Assembly: GCA_001247695.2 (NCBI GenBank)
Contig: LGRX02027204.1
Span: forward strand, 1 to 64,000
DNA: 64,000 nt
Direction of reading: 5' to 3'
From: Cymbomonas tetramitiformis
Taxonomy: Eukaryota > Chlorophyta > Pyramimonadophyceae > Pyramimonadales > Pyramimonadaceae
This document shows, in pieces, positions 37,263 to 48,100 of the stretch. Position numbers and translations under genes: made by a program. The notes under the pieces are model-generated. The model saw only the letters and a program-made list of their open reading frames with translations, was not told the DNA's origin and made no database searches. The number at the start of each line of letters is the position of its first letter. Within the stretch, counting starts at the first letter, position 1.

Positions 37263-37469
37263 GATGATGATGAAGATTCTCCATTTCTTTGTCGGAGTTG
37301 TAAAGTATTTATGTTTGACCAGTTAGCATACGGGTGCTGGATTTGTGAAGACGAACCATACTGTCCACAATGTGCCGATGCCATGTTTTGTAATAAGTGT
37401 GGAGTCTTCTTGTGCAAAGATTGTCAGGAAAAGGAAAATGGTGTTGTTTTGTGTAAAGAATGTAAGTGA
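37263..37469 (+). CDS. Cargo module 8: Cys-rich zinc module
   Basis: 68 codons in phase 0 after TTTGTTACAG. DDDEDSPFLCRSCKVFMFDQ, then CWICEDEPYCPQCADAMFCN, KCGVFLCKDC and LCKECK: six C-x2-C pairs or near-pairs, a RING/B-box-like double zinc site. The stop AAGTGA overlaps GTAAGT, a consensus donor. Confidence 0.5.
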   Translation, partial: DDDEDSPFLCRSCKVFMFDQLAYGCWICEDEPYCPQCADAMFCNKCGVFLCKDCQEKENGVVLCKECK

Positions 37470-37564
37470 GGTAGAATCTTTTATTGATTAGTTAGACATA
37501 CCTACATATATACCTACATATACATAGTTAGACTAAATATTTTTGTTTTGGTTTGTATTTGCAG

Positions 37565-37717
37565 GAGTGTTATCGGTGTTATACTGAATTTGGTAATCTG
37601 AGAATGTGTCGTCAGTGTAAACAATTAATTTGTACGGAGTGTGTCGGCCGATACAATGCCGATACAACACCAACATGTATTTCCTGTTTTGAAAAAATCT
37701 GGAATGCCACCTGGTAA
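37565..37717 (+). CDS. Cargo module 9: Cys-rich zinc module
   Basis: 50 codons in phase 0 after TTTGTATTTGCAG. ECYRCYTEFGNLRMCRQCKQ, LICTECVGRYN, TCISCFEKIWNATW. Four C-x2-C pairs. The stop TGGTAA has the same form as in module 7. Confidence 0.5.
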   Translation, partial: ECYRCYTEFGNLRMCRQCKQLICTECVGRYNADTTPTCISCFEKIWNATW

Positions 37718-37798
37718 TTACAATAAGTTCTCACATAGAGTAAATAGTTGTTAAGTAATATTTAGTAATATTGAGTGATTTCAGGTTTGTGTTTGCAG

Positions 37799-37999
37799 GA
37801 TTCAGAATGGGAAGAATGTGAGGGTGAATTTGGCTGTCACCGGTGTTTTGCTGCTTGGAAGGAAAGATGTGTTTATTGTACTAAGAGTGTGTGTCGGAAG
37901 CATCGATTCTATTTAGAAAATATAGATGTATCTCCGCGTCATCAAGAGCCTAAATGTATTACCTGTCTTGAAGTGTATTGCAGTCATAAACATAAATAA
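37799..37999 (+). CDS. Cargo module 10: Cys-rich zinc module
   Basis: 66 codons in phase 0 after GTGTTTGCAG. EECEGEFGCHRCFAAWKERC, VYCTKSVCRKHRFYLEN, KCITCLEVYCSHKHK. Its end overlaps the convergent methyltransferase 3' end by 16 bases. Confidence 0.5.
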   Translation, partial: DSEWEECEGEFGCHRCFAAWKERCVYCTKSVCRKHRFYLENIDVSPRHQEPKCITCLEVYCSHKHK

Positions 38000-38679
38000 T
38001 ATTTTTGATCAATTTCAATTCCAATAAAGTTTCGATTATTATCTTTGCATACCTTGCCAGTTGTTCCGATGCCCATAAATGGGTCAAGTACATTATCATT
38101 CTCATTTGAATAAGTTTTAACAATCCATTCTAATATATCATAAGGTTTGGCAGTTGGGTGTTTACTTTTGTAATTACCATTAGCAATACTTATTACAGAT
38201 TTCGGAAACCGTTTCCCATTAGATATAGTATCGATTCTTGGACTGTTACCAGTATACAATTCAGTACGTCGACCAGGCTGTCTTGTGTAAGGAATTCCGT
38301 CAATCATTTGTGGATTATATATTGGTAACTTATCATAGAATATATATAACATTTCGTGCGATCGAAGTGGTTGGTGATTACAATGATAGAATCCCGAACT
38401 CATTGATTTCTGCCATACAATATCATATTTGAACATTCTTTCATTACTAGATATTAATTTATGTCCGAACCGAGTTGTACAAAAAAATACATATGCAGTT
38501 CGAGGTTTACCGATACGTTTCAGTTCTTTCCATAATCGATCTAAATCAATAATTTGATTGTCAAATTTACATGCAGTTTGATTGTATGGTAAATCTAAAA
38601 TAACTAAGTCAATAGAATTAGAATCGATGTTCGGTAATATATCAAAACAATCTGAGTTGTATATGTTTTGGGTTCCCAT
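37984..38679 (-). CDS. Beta-class adenine DNA methyltransferase
   Basis: 231 aa from the ATG at 38679 (MGTQNIYNSDCFDILPNIDS). Motif IV is DLPYNQTA (29-36, DLPY in place of DPPY). The target-recognition region (~80-150) is followed by a motif-X-like KHPTAKPYDILEW and motif I, DPFMGIGTTGK (199-209), with FIGIEIDQKYY. The order IV-X-I marks the beta class; DxPY with an FxGxG-type site indicates N6-adenine (or N4-cytosine) methylation of DNA. Translation could be extended upstream through the TIR to 38862, but that extension is duplicated TIR sequence, so I prefer 38679. Possible role: protecting or marking viral DNA. Confidence 0.88.
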   Translation of the reverse strand: MGTQNIYNSDCFDILPNIDSNSIDLVILDLPYNQTACKFDNQIIDLDRLWKELKRIGKPRTAYVFFCTTRFGHKLISSNERMFKYDIVWQKSMSSGFYHCNHQPLRSHEMLYIFYDKLPIYNPQMIDGIPYTRQPGRRTELYTGNSPRIDTISNGKRFPKSVISIANGNYKSKHPTAKPYDILEWIVKTYSNENDNVLDPFMGIGTTGKVCKDNNRNFIGIEIDQKYYLCL

Positions 38680-39320
38680 AAGATAATAGAAAAGAAAAGT
38701 GAGAAACGGTAACGGGAACAATCTCCGACCGGAAACAAATTTCATTTGTTTCAATTGTTCCTTGTATTGCCAGAACACCGGCAACATTCTCTGAATGTTG
38801 CTATAATATATTAGATATATTCTAATATGGGTAGACTTATAAATCACGGTAAATGTATCCAAAACAGTAATATGTTATATAATATATGATTCGGGCAACA
38901 ATTAACGTATGGACTTATAAATTACGCGAAATGTTTCCAAAACAGTAATATGTTATATAATATATGATTCGGGCAACAATTAACGTATGGACTTATAAAT
39001 TACGCGAAATGTTTCCAAAACAGTAATATATATAATATAATTCAATATTGGAAACAATTAACGTTCCGATGATCACTAATAGATAACTAACTTGCGAGCT
39101 GGGAAGCGAGCAATGCAGGCGGGCAGGGGTAGGTAAGCAGGCGGTATTGTACGAAGATCACGGAGTCGACTTATGCAGATCTGCCATAGATAACCGTAGA
39201 TACTCACTACATGGGAAGCGTTACGAAATACTGGTAAATCCTGGCAAAATACAGAAGGTACTTAAGGAATACAATTGTATTTAATAAGGATGGTCCCCCT
39301 CTACACGCTTCCCATGTAGT
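38673..39320. repeat. Right terminal inverted repeat of the PLV
   Basis: Inverted copy of 12820-13467, ending CCCATGTAGT. The start codon of the adjacent methyltransferase gene (38679) lies just inside it. Confidence 0.95.
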
Positions 39321-39326
39321 AACTGC
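39321..39326. repeat. Target-site duplication, right copy
   Basis: aactgc directly after the right TIR. A 6-bp duplication is the hallmark of Polinton/Maverick-type integration. Confidence 0.95.
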
Positions 39327-39676
39327 TCATTAGGCTAATGAGGCTTTTTGTTCAAGTTTGGGTCAGTCATCGAATTTCTCGGGTAAAACAGTCACACATG
39401 TCATATAATGACAGTAGGTATCATACTAACTGTAAAAGAAATCCTAAAGGCCAGAAAGTTTGCAAAACTGCTCATTACGCTAATGAGGCTTTTTGTTCAA
39501 GTTTTGGTCAGTCATCGAATTTCTCGGGTAAAACAGTCACACATGTCATATAATGACAGTAGGTATCATACTAACTGTAAAAAAAATCCTAAAGGCCAGA
39601 AAGTTTGCAAAACTGCTCATTAGGCTAATGAGGCTTTTTGTTCAAGTTTGGGTCAGTCATCGAATTTCTCGGGTAG
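39321..39676. repeat. 145-bp tandem array, right part
   Basis: The array resumes immediately after the right TIR with units at 39325, 39470 and 39615, and breaks off mid-unit near 39676. Together with the left part it makes roughly nine units interrupted once, by the viral insertion. Confidence 0.95.
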
Positions 39677-39680
39677 AATG

Positions 39681-40134
39681 GTCGGACCCCCTGATGCTTG
39701 TCCGAGTGCATGCACGGATTGTCTACACGAAGGAGTTGAAGTACAAGTACCTGAAAGTGAAGACATACACGGACACTAAGGAGCGAAGACTCGGAAAGGT
39801 GTTGGCAGGGAAAGCGGGAGCCTTCTGGGAGAACGCATCCGATACGCCGTCAACTGAGCCCTTCAAAAGTGCAGAGATATTGCTAGCGTGGAACATCGCA
39901 GCTAACGAAGCAAAAGGTTGTATCCCAGAAGAACAGTATGGGCAACTTATAGTGGCACTGCTTGCGCAAAGAGCCAAGAAAAGACGAATTGATAACGGGC
40001 AAATGGAAGAAACCGAAGGCGATGAAGACAATAGCGAAAACGAGGGAAATGAGGAAGTGCCGACCTGTCCCGACCGGTCCAGACCTGACCAGAGGTGTAA
40101 AGACCTAGACGACGGTAGCGATGTTGAAATGTGA
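39681..40134 (+). CDS. Host terminal exon, unknown product
   Basis: The frame becomes gene-like just where the tandem array ends: SDPLMLVRVHARIVYTKELK, then KERRLGKVLAGKAGAFWENA and EILLAWNIAANEAKG, with an acidic/basic tail (KKRRIDNGQMEETEGDEDNS) and stop at 40134. No recognised domain. The in-frame extension into the 145-bp repeats (39553 onward) is repeat read-through, not a real start. The 5' exons would lie on the far side of the viral insertion. Confidence 0.4.
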
Positions 40135-40505
40135 ATAGAATCAGTTGACTAAGACGCAAGAAATAGATGTACATAATGTAAATACGATTATTAGAGAAAT
40201 CTGATATGGCAATTGCTCATTTCTTTTGTATGTCATGCTCGCTACCATTTACAGCACAGAAAATAAATTGCATGCTTCACCGTGTCTTGGAAACATTTTC
40301 GTACGTGTCTTGTAATTTTACCGTTGCGGAGGCCTGCGAGCAAAATTATTTTCAACATTAACATTTTCAGCACATATACTTTCTAAATATCGCCAAAAAA
40401 CAGCTAATGTCAATTATCTACCCTAATGTCAATTTCATCGAATAGCGTGTTTAGGGTGGTGACTTGCACATCAAGCTGTAGATTCACCTCAGATGAGGTG
40501 GTGTG

Positions 40506-41170
40506 CTGGAATTGGCACTGTGACATGTTCGTACTGTCAAGTGTCACTTAATAATAATAATCGAATAATAATAAAACATTTACGCTAGCAAAGGGGACAA
40601 AGTCCTGAGAGTGCGGTAACCCTGCAAAGCAGGCTAGTGAAAACACCAGGGGCTACTCCCTCTGCTATAGCGCGCCCACAAAGGGGCTCAACCCACTTTT
40701 CAGCAGGGTGACATCTAGAGAAAAAGCTAGGTGCTAAGCAAAAAACTCTAGAGGATGGAGAAGCACTTCCGGTGTGTCATCTTCGGTGACTCTGCTTGTG
40801 TCAGTCTAAGTATTTATTCCCGTATGTTATCGATTCTTGAGTTCGTTCTATCTCGCCGGGAGCGTTCTCCCCGTGGCTGCTGTGTTGTTTCCAACAGGGG
40901 CTGGTCATGGGGAGACAGACTTTCGCCCCCCCATAAAATGGGGGTGATTGTCTCTTCCTGTGTCACCCATCGCCGTGTAGTGTCACTTGCATCTTGCCTG
41001 CCGTCAGTTCCGACCGATAATAAAACACCTAAGTTATTTTATTATCTCATCTTAGTCTCCGTATGTCTCTGCGAGTGCCCGACTGTTCTTGGAGTGCAAC
41101 CGGCGTATATATATATATATATATATGATATATATATTTCAGGTTCTCCATCAGGTTATGGTGCCCTTAC
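40506..41170. mobile_element. Solo-LTR-like relic
   Basis: Begins TGCTGGAATTGGCACTGTGAC after GAGGTGGTG, the same boundary word as the LTRs at 55086 and 58186, and ends around an (AT)n run followed by CAGGTT.TC.ATCAGGTTAT, as in 58430-58515. No coding frame. Confidence 0.4.
40585..40760. ncRNA. Candidate structured RNA segment
   Basis: A run of short complementary words: CCTGC-AAA-GCAGG hairpin (near 40632-40644), CATCTAGAG paired with CTCTAGAGGATG, GCTAGC/GGCTAG, and GGGGCT...AGCCCC-type combinations. No known RNA family matched by eye. It lies inside the LTR-like relic. Confidence 0.2.
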
Positions 41171-41979
41171 ACGCTTATTTTTACGTGCCTCGTTGACTCG
41201 TTGACAAGATCGCTTCACGCCCTGTGATTCTAACCGACATCTTTTTAGTACCGACATCAGCCGTAACGCGCTTTCGGCGCTAACCCACCGACATCTTCCG
41301 ACGTCTGATTCCGACATCTGCTTCCGACTTGATTTTCCGACGGTTGCTTCCGACATCTACGCCTTCGCTTTTAGCACAATTATCAGCTTTCAGCAACACA
41401 GGCATTCCGACATCAGCCGTTTTTTGCACTACGCACAACAGCGGCAGCACAGACGTCCCGACATCTTTTGTTTCTGTTAGGGCTAGATAAGCGAGCCCTC
41501 AATATATCATATAAAATACAAGTATACGCTGCGTTGTAGAACGGCAACACAAACGTAAGATAATAGCGGGATGAGTGCAGAACTTCTGTGTGAAGATACT
41601 GCTGAAGCACAACGCTTCGCTCATCTATACCATACGTCTCCCATCGCATAGATGGCACCGCCATTGGGTTGTGAACCCGAGACGTTGGTTGAACGACCAG
41701 TATCGTCAGAACGAATAATTCGTTCGCTCCATAATACTGCGCATGCGTGTTCCGCACATGCTTAAAGCAAAGATGGTTCTTGTTTGTTACTTCAAGATGT
41801 ATCTTGCTTTGCCATCTTCGAGTTCGACGTACGAACTCTCGATGACAAGTGTCATTCAAGTCTTTCCTTGAATAATGACAGATGATGTGACTTATCATCT
41901 GACGACATGTACAGTCATAGTCGACCGTACTGACGACTGTCATTATAATATATGACATGACTCGACATGACATGACATG
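41171..41979. other. No gene seen; TCCGACATCT-rich stretch
   Basis: CCGACATC or CCGACTT words recur at least nine times between 41237 and 41470. The minus-strand frame at 41413-42033 has no recognisable features. Probably transposon remnants. Confidence 0.3.
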
Positions 41980-42118
41980 GTATGACATGTCTGACAGGTA
42001 TGACACGTATGACATGTATGACACATATGTCATCGGTCATGACCCTGTATGGTATGACATGTCTGACAGGTATGACACGTATGACATGTATGACACATAT
42101 GTCATCGGTCATGACCCT
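41980..42118. repeat. 72-bp tandem duplication of TATGACA words
   Basis: Two copies of TATGACATGTCTGACAGGTA...CATCGGTCATGACCCT, starting at 41981 and 42053, made of smaller TATGACAYRT units. Confidence 0.85.
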
Positions 42119-42119
42119 G

Positions 42120-45100
42120 ACAGATCTCCCCTCTTAAAAGAGTTGTGACCTCACAACGGGCATACCTTTGTATATGTCTATGATGTCTTTGTTGTTGTTG
42201 CTTCTTGCTGGTACCAGTCTTCTTACACCGATTTGAGGCGTCCCTCATGGTGTTTTTAGGTTATTGGGGGGAACTGAGTCCACTTTAGTCCCTCACCTTA
42301 CAGTTCTTAGGATGTAGCCCCCTTTGAAGTTCGTATCGTATTTCAGAGTGACGTTTCAAGGTTCAATGAATTGCGTTTCGTGATACAGATTGACGCTGGA
42401 TTACTGATTAATCCACACGTATCGTGCGTCAGAGTGACGATTCAAAGCATCCGAGGTATACGTTACGGAATATTTGCGCTAGCCGTCGTCGCTTTGCGAA
42501 CGATGATCCCACGATTTAACGATTTATAATCGAACGATTCTCGGCCTGATATAGTGCACCCAACCCTTCCTCCCCTCCTTAAGCTACTTTGGAGGATCAT
42601 AGGCGGCAACGGGGAGCCCGTGTTTGTTTCCGGAGTTATTTCGCCGGGGGCTTGTTTTATTGCAAACAGAGTGGCCCTGCTTAACGGGTTTGGACTTATA
42701 ATCCTTACCCGGTCTGCTCACTCTTGATATGGTCCAGTACGCACGCTTTGACGAACATCTATCGCGATGAGTGAGAATGGATTCGCCACGTACTGATGTG
42801 AAATTTATTTAGTTATGTTTGTCAAGCACAACTTAGGATCACAACTCCGTCTACCTCAGTCGATATCTCCGGTAGCTTCGGATGACTGGCCACAGAATCC
42901 GATGACAAACCACGGTCTTGGCAAAGGTAGCATTAGCAGTTTTTCACGGATATTGGTACCCGCATATGCGTATCTGTGTAAGGGTATGATTTATACAAGG
43001 CTCACTACACCTTAGCAAGGAAGGATCAATTCCTGCTCCTGTCATATCAATTTGATGCAGGGTAAAAATGTTAGGGATATAACCCTGCAGTTCTCGGGTT
43101 GCAGCCCATTGCACCGAAGGCGCATCGCAGTTCTTGGGATGCAGCCCTGATATATATATATGACCGATGGACGAAAACCTCTTGGGTATATGTTTCCACG
43201 GCCTGATTATTATTTGGTCGGCAATTATTGGCAAAAGTCATTGGCTATCAGTTTTTGACTCAGAAGCCACAATGTTATAGAAGCTGCGACCTATTGTGAT
43301 CATATGCGGCAGTTATGCCTTCAGCATACGTAGACAATATGATTATGTGGAACTTATAATCCCACTTAAGTTGCATCATGATAAATTTATCCAGGTGTTA
43401 ACAAGTGTTCAGGATTTGATAAGGGGTTGACGCCCCACAAGCCAAAGGTCACTGTCTCATAAGGCTCGCCTCAAGTGTGCGGCTTTGAGGATTAGCGTCC
43501 TGGCGAGGCACAGTCATGATGCTTCCTAGTCCATAATGGAGCTGGAAATGAGAATGCTCAAGATATCCGAAGACAGGAAGGCTTTTGGTTGGCCAGAGTT
43601 ACTGTCAAGATGCTTAACCTTGATGGAATGGCATTCGGATACAAACTGTGCAACCATGCATGTGACTTATGCATTGGTGTATGACTTTGATGAATTGTCT
43701 CTTGTCATGAACCTGGAAGGAATGACGGGCAAATAGCTAGAGTGGCGGATTTACTCACTCGGCTTTGCTGTTTATAGAATTCGATGCCTGATGGCACAAC
43801 TGGTCCTTTGCTCAGATGCTTTCCTTAAGACATTGGCAACAACTTGTGTGCCAGCTTCTCTAGATTTGGGGAGAACCCATGGATCAACAATTTATCAATC
43901 AAAACACATGTATCAAGGTTGATTCATCGAATCCTTCAACTCTTGAATTTCGACAATCAGCATCTCAGGCTGTTGACGTCAAAGTGATGGTCGTAAGCTT
44001 ACAATATAGCTTATTCACATTTGAAAAACCATCGTTCTCCTATGTCAGTGCCCTTCATATAATATGATAGAGCCGGAGAAATGTGTATCTATGATTTCTT
44101 CACAATGAACTTTATGTGTCAGTAAGTCAAATAAGACTTCATTTGATGTTTCAATCGGCATGATGTACCGTGTCATCAACTTTATGGCTGCTATACACAG
44201 ATGCTGGAACTTTTGATAAGATTTTTAATCTTCCAAGCAAAATCACAATGATGTAAATCAATTTGTGGCAGCTGTATGAAAAATGAATGAATCTATACTC
44301 TTCCTCCCCCTCGCAAAAAGAGATGTATCAAACCAATCAGATGGTGATGGAGGATGTTATTCAATCATTATGTTATGTGAAAAATGGTTTGATAGAGAAT
44401 CAGACTGAGATTACTCATCGAATGCTTTAGAGGTAACAATGTCAATCTGAACATTGATTTTCTCTACGTCATATTGGCAATATGCCTGACGGTTTTGAAT
44501 GTGGCAAATGCCAGATGATGTCAAATGCAGTCGTTGGGTTGCAGCCCACATACTTTGTCAGTTCAGGGTCACTATAGTGTACCCAAGTTAGACAATGGTT
44601 CTGGATAATGATTGTCATGATGAACAAAGAAATCAGTGATGGTACCGAAGTTAACTTTGGTATCGAAGCTAATGGAGAGTCAATCAATAAGTGTCCGTAA
44701 TAACAACAACTTACTACGAGTTGTATTTTCGTAGTTGATGGATGGCTGACATGTCATTTCATTATGAATAGAACATGGCATTGCATAGTGATATGTGTAT
44801 ATTCTTCAGCACATGATCACTTATCTCAATGGTGCCCATTTTATTTTTGGACAAACACTATTCAGAGACTTGTTATGATAAAGAAGTATGAATGATGAAT
44901 GTGTCATTTCAATCCGATAGAATTGTGACTTGTTTTATGACTATAAAATTTCTGTCACTTTTCAGAATGAGGATGAACTGCGCTTAGAAACCAGCTGCAG
45001 ATTGCGGGTTCAAGTCCCGACATGGCTTTTCCAAGACTTCGTGGCCTAATGGACGAGGCAACAAATTTCTAAACATTCCAGAATGAGCTTTCAAAGAGTC

Positions 45101-48100
45101 TTTATTCCTCAATGAAGCATGCTTGTCTTATGCCAAAATGATATGAAATTACAAATATGGTGTCAATCTATATGTGGATGGTTTATACCATTGTATGCTA
45201 TTCCACAAGTAAGTAGTGATGTCAGAATAAAAACTTTGGACAATTGCAACTCAGTACAAACCCGAGTGCATTCAAGTCCATTTGTATGCTCAGAATCTGA
45301 ATCTAATGTACTTTCTATATGCACAGGATAGAACATATTTTTTATGCGATTCTGAATTCAGGAACTAGAGTCAATGTAAAACTCTTTTTCTATTTCAGAC
45401 GATGAACCTTTATTCCCTTAGGTGCAATACCTTATTGTAAGGAATTTATTTCAATACAAGTTTCAATCGATTTTCTCAAATCTGTTACTTTTGTGATGAT
45501 CAGATTGGTCAACTTTACAGCATAACTACTTCCCCTCGTTGAAGGAGATGACTCCCATCATAGGGCGGTATATTGGTTGTTTTGATATGACACATGGAAA
45601 ACATGAATAACTCTTGGAGAATTTCGGGATAAACATCCTGGATTGGCTGTGCTTGATTGCTCTATGCCCAAGAATGACCGAAGAGATTGCTTGCCATCTT
45701 TCAGCCATACATCGTGGAGGCTGCTTAACAACGGTTGGGTCATAAGCTAAATAGCTATGTCAGCTATGTCGGAGGCTGAATAGCCATGATTGCACAGGCT
45801 CTGTCTTTCATGATGAATAGACCTCTGAGAAATGGTGTCTGAAAAATCAATTGACAACAACTCAACCTTTTGGTATGATGAAGAGCTGATGATCTTTGTT
45901 GCACTACAATTGTTTAATGTGCACTAATGAAATGCCTCGTGATATATAATCTCACAGAATAGGCATTGCTCAATGGCGATATGATCAGATATGTAATGAT
46001 CAATGAAGACAAGATGGTTGGTATGGCTCATTCAGTAGGCATAATTACCTCAAAGAGATGCCAATACACGGATACATATCAAGACATAAGGGCAATAGGC
46101 TTATTGTATAGCCTTCAAGGCAGCTAGCATTTATGCTGCATTGGTTAGCTCAGTGGCTTTGACCTTTCTAGGTGTTGTACTAAGGCCGTAGCCTGCATAT
46201 TGCATTGAGTACTCTTTACACCTTTAATGATACAATCAGATGATATGTATGAAATATCAAGAATGGTTGCCCTTTTCAATGATCATCGGTGGCAGAGGCC
46301 ATAGTGCTTGCACCGTGTCAATATACAATTCTTGTTTGGATACATGTCAAACTGGATGTATACAATGTCTAGGTCTTCAAAATCAAGCTTATATGTATGT
46401 CATGGCTGATGACCTTAGAAATGTTTGATACATATATGTGTCAACTTCATGGAGTTCTGCATGGTTTGACTATATATAGTCAGGCTTACCAAAACAAAAA
46501 CAATGATGCAACTTATATTTGTTTTATTATTTGTCTTTATTATTTATTTGGTTTTTAGTTGTATTTCTAGCTTATCATCTTCCCCCCTCAAGGAAGTGTA
46601 TTGCTAGGCGGTTGTCAAGCGCCGTTCAAATACAACAGAGGTCCGACCTCTTTGTGATGACGTGGAAGCTTTCTATGAAGCTGGATATCAGTTCTCGGGT
46701 TGCAGCCCATTGCACCGAAGGTGCATTGCAGTTATTGGGATGCAGCCCGAATCCACGTCATTCGTGGGACATATAGTGCCCAAGCATGTGCTGTATATAT
46801 ACAACACTACCCTCCAGCGGCGAAGTGGTTTGCTATTACCATCATCGTATGCTGTGGGATATCAATATATAATCAGAGAGCATGGTAATATATGTACCAT
46901 GTTTGTCAATATCGGAGAGACTGTGTCTTCTTTAAAATCCTCATGACTATATGTATAATGGTGCTATACTGATGTCAACACCTTCTCTCTGAGTGATTTA
47001 TTGATTTCAGATGTGATGTCGTGGCATAAAATATGTCCACGTCATTGGCACGAATCATGTTGTGTCCATGCATACACGATCTTAGCGCAGGTCACAATAC
47101 AGTGCCCGAGCATACGCGATTTTAGCGCGCGTAGGTCACATTGTGCCTCTATTTATTACATCTGAGAATATATGTTACTCATCTTTGTGAGTCTAGACAG
47201 CATTGTGCTGATTGCAATGCTTTCTCTGGTGACTTATATATCACAGATTATACCAAATGTGGTGATCAGTCCAGTGCAATATTTTGTCACCGGAATGTAC
47301 AGGGATTGTGAATGATTGCAATCCAGCCGGAGGAATAATCTCAACAGCTTATTCTGTACTAATGAATTCATTGGAGTTATACTCATTTCGACGATTCAAA
47401 ACCCATGTCATTGTAGTGATGACAGCTCATATGAATATATAGGGTTTTTATCAGAATGCTTTTATGTGATGTCAACATATTATGAACAATTCACTTGCAT
47501 CTCAGGACAAAGGAGTTACGCTTGGAAGGTCTTGCATGGTGGTCACCAACAGTTATCAGCTGTTATTCGGGTGCCAAATTCTGCCTTCAGCACTGGGACT
47601 ATATCAACCAGTCTTACAGCGATGCACTTGTCCTTCCCACTCTTATGTACGGCTATAGTGCCAAAGTGTATCAGGTGGGATATATATATATATACATTAT
47701 ATAACTATCATCTTCTGATCCAGGAAATGCAATTAAGCATGGTATCAGGTTATATGTTATGTATATAGTTCAGCATTCCAAACTTACTCGAGAATGTAAA
47801 TGCTGAGCAAGAGTCAACTTATAGTCATTGGGATATAGTTTCCCATCCGAGTTTACACTTTATTAGTGATGGTGGATTTAACGTTGTACAGATTTCAACG
47901 TTATTTGTGGATGCAGTGATTTTATCAAAAGCAATCCATCAGAAATCACCAGATCGGAATATGAAATGGATATGTGTGAATCCTATCCACCTTCTTCCCC
48001 CCTTGAGGAAGTGTGAACACATAGGCAGTCAGTTGCTTATATACCTTATAGCTTATAACTTATAGCTTGCAGTCCTTATAGGAAGCAGCTCATACAGTTT

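Larger units (their letters stand above)
12820..39320. mobile_element. Integrated polinton-like virus (PLV), 26.5 kb
   Basis: Bounded by 648-bp inverted repeats and a 6-bp target duplication. It contains the hallmark set: double-jelly-roll-type capsid, penton, packaging ATPase, retroviral-type integrase and protein-primed type DNA polymerase B, plus primase-helicase, lipase, SET and methyltransferase genes. Structural genes, integrase and polymerase are on the minus strand in one block; the ATPase and one neighbour are on plus. No frame is visibly broken, and I noticed only one mismatch between the TIRs (13310 versus 38830), so insertion looks recent. No adenain-like cysteine protease was seen, which fits PLVs better than classical Polintons. 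The plus-strand block at 33.2-38.0 kb looks like later cargo. Confidence 0.93.

Noticed and set aside
13300..39000. CRISPR array or prokaryotic operon interpretation of the repeats
   Set aside because: Repeats are junction-bound, variable and few, with no spacer pattern; gene content is that of a eukaryotic polinton-like virus.
41413..42033. 206-aa minus-strand frame ending in the TATGACA repeat
   Set aside because: Starts within a tandem repeat and lacks any domain or biased codon use.
46139..46200. Second tRNA A-box-like word (TTAGCTCAGTGG)
   Set aside because: No D-stem closure, no B-box within tRNA distance; too weak to call.
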